From NCBI GenBank assembly GCA_024402655.1, contig JAKSTH010000004.1, positions 1-59,375 of the forward strand: DNA of 59,375 nt, written 5' to 3'. The stretch's first letter is position 1. Every line of letters begins with the position of its first letter. The position numbers and the translations under genes were made by a program. A model generated the notes under the pieces. The model had not been told where the DNA came from, did not search any database, and was given only the letters and a program-made list of their open reading frames with translations. Shown piece by piece: positions 59,375-59,375 of this stretch. This stretch comes from Treponema sp. GTDB lineage: Bacteria; Spirochaetota; Spirochaetia; Treponematales; Treponemataceae.

Positions 59375-59375
59375 G

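Overview
The window is low-GC spirochaete DNA, most likely from a host-associated Treponema. The case for Treponema is the base composition, the loose spirochaetal lipoboxes (FSSC, FMSC, FYSC) and the style of the flanking chromosomal genes; no 16S or other decisive marker is present. Nearly all of it is one integrated conjugative element (ICE) of about 55.4 kb. A 52-bp perfect direct repeat marks its ends (3906-3957 and 59296-59347). The repeat is the 3' part of a tRNA-Val(TAC) gene, which is intact on the right (59301-59374, minus strand) and present only as a 3' fragment on the left. A tyrosine recombinase and an XRE regulator lie just inside the right end.

Layout. (1) 1-3905, chromosome: the 3' part of serS, an AI-2E family permease, a protein of unknown function, a lipoprotein, and the terminator that once followed the tRNA. 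(2) 3958-12368, rightward maintenance operon: a structured leader, parA, parB, small genes, two SSB-like proteins, an initiator-like gene carrying lambda-type iterons and an AT-rich tract inside its coding sequence, and small membrane, zinc-ribbon and coiled-coil proteins. (3) 12372-13634: a separate two-gene unit ending in a caspase-like cysteine protease. (4) 13677-29585, leftward: two small ArdC-N-like proteins and two giant polyvalent proteins of 3237 and 1456 aa. The larger one fuses a phosphoribosyltransferase, a complete ComM/YifB-type AAA+ ATPase and a RadC JAB domain. (5) 29833-31965, rightward: an unknown protein, a c-di-GMP-type PilZ protein, a regulator and a DUF4177-like protein. 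(6) 32003-51723, leftward: a P-type (Trb/Tn4371-like) T4SS in two operons, traG-RHH-trbBCDEJL and trbF-G-I followed by a 1938-aa Ig-like-repeat lipoprotein. Between them is a short rightward unit with an RHH protein and a lipoprotein. (7) 51841-57480: relaxase, a Rep-like protein, a hairpin-rich candidate oriT, then topB and three small genes. (8) 57605-59375: int, the XRE regulator, an outward promoter, attR and tRNA-Val.

How it may work together. Three leftward promoters (in front of the polyvalent, traG and trbF operons) share the same architecture, TAGACA-17-TATAAT/TATATT with repeated TGTTATTTTGT-like boxes, which suggests one regulator. The traG, trbF and topB messages are each predicted to begin exactly at a hairpin whose 3' arm holds the ribosome binding site and whose loop carries CCGCCCAA. 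The parA leader carries the exact complement of that loop, so a trans RNA or shared-operator circuit is possible. The relaxase, both giant polyvalent proteins and the DUF4177-like protein end in the same (I/M)-E-R C-terminus, a candidate T4SS export tag. This would fit a model in which the polyvalent proteins travel with the DNA into the recipient. All functional statements rest on reading the sequence and on family knowledge; no database search was run.
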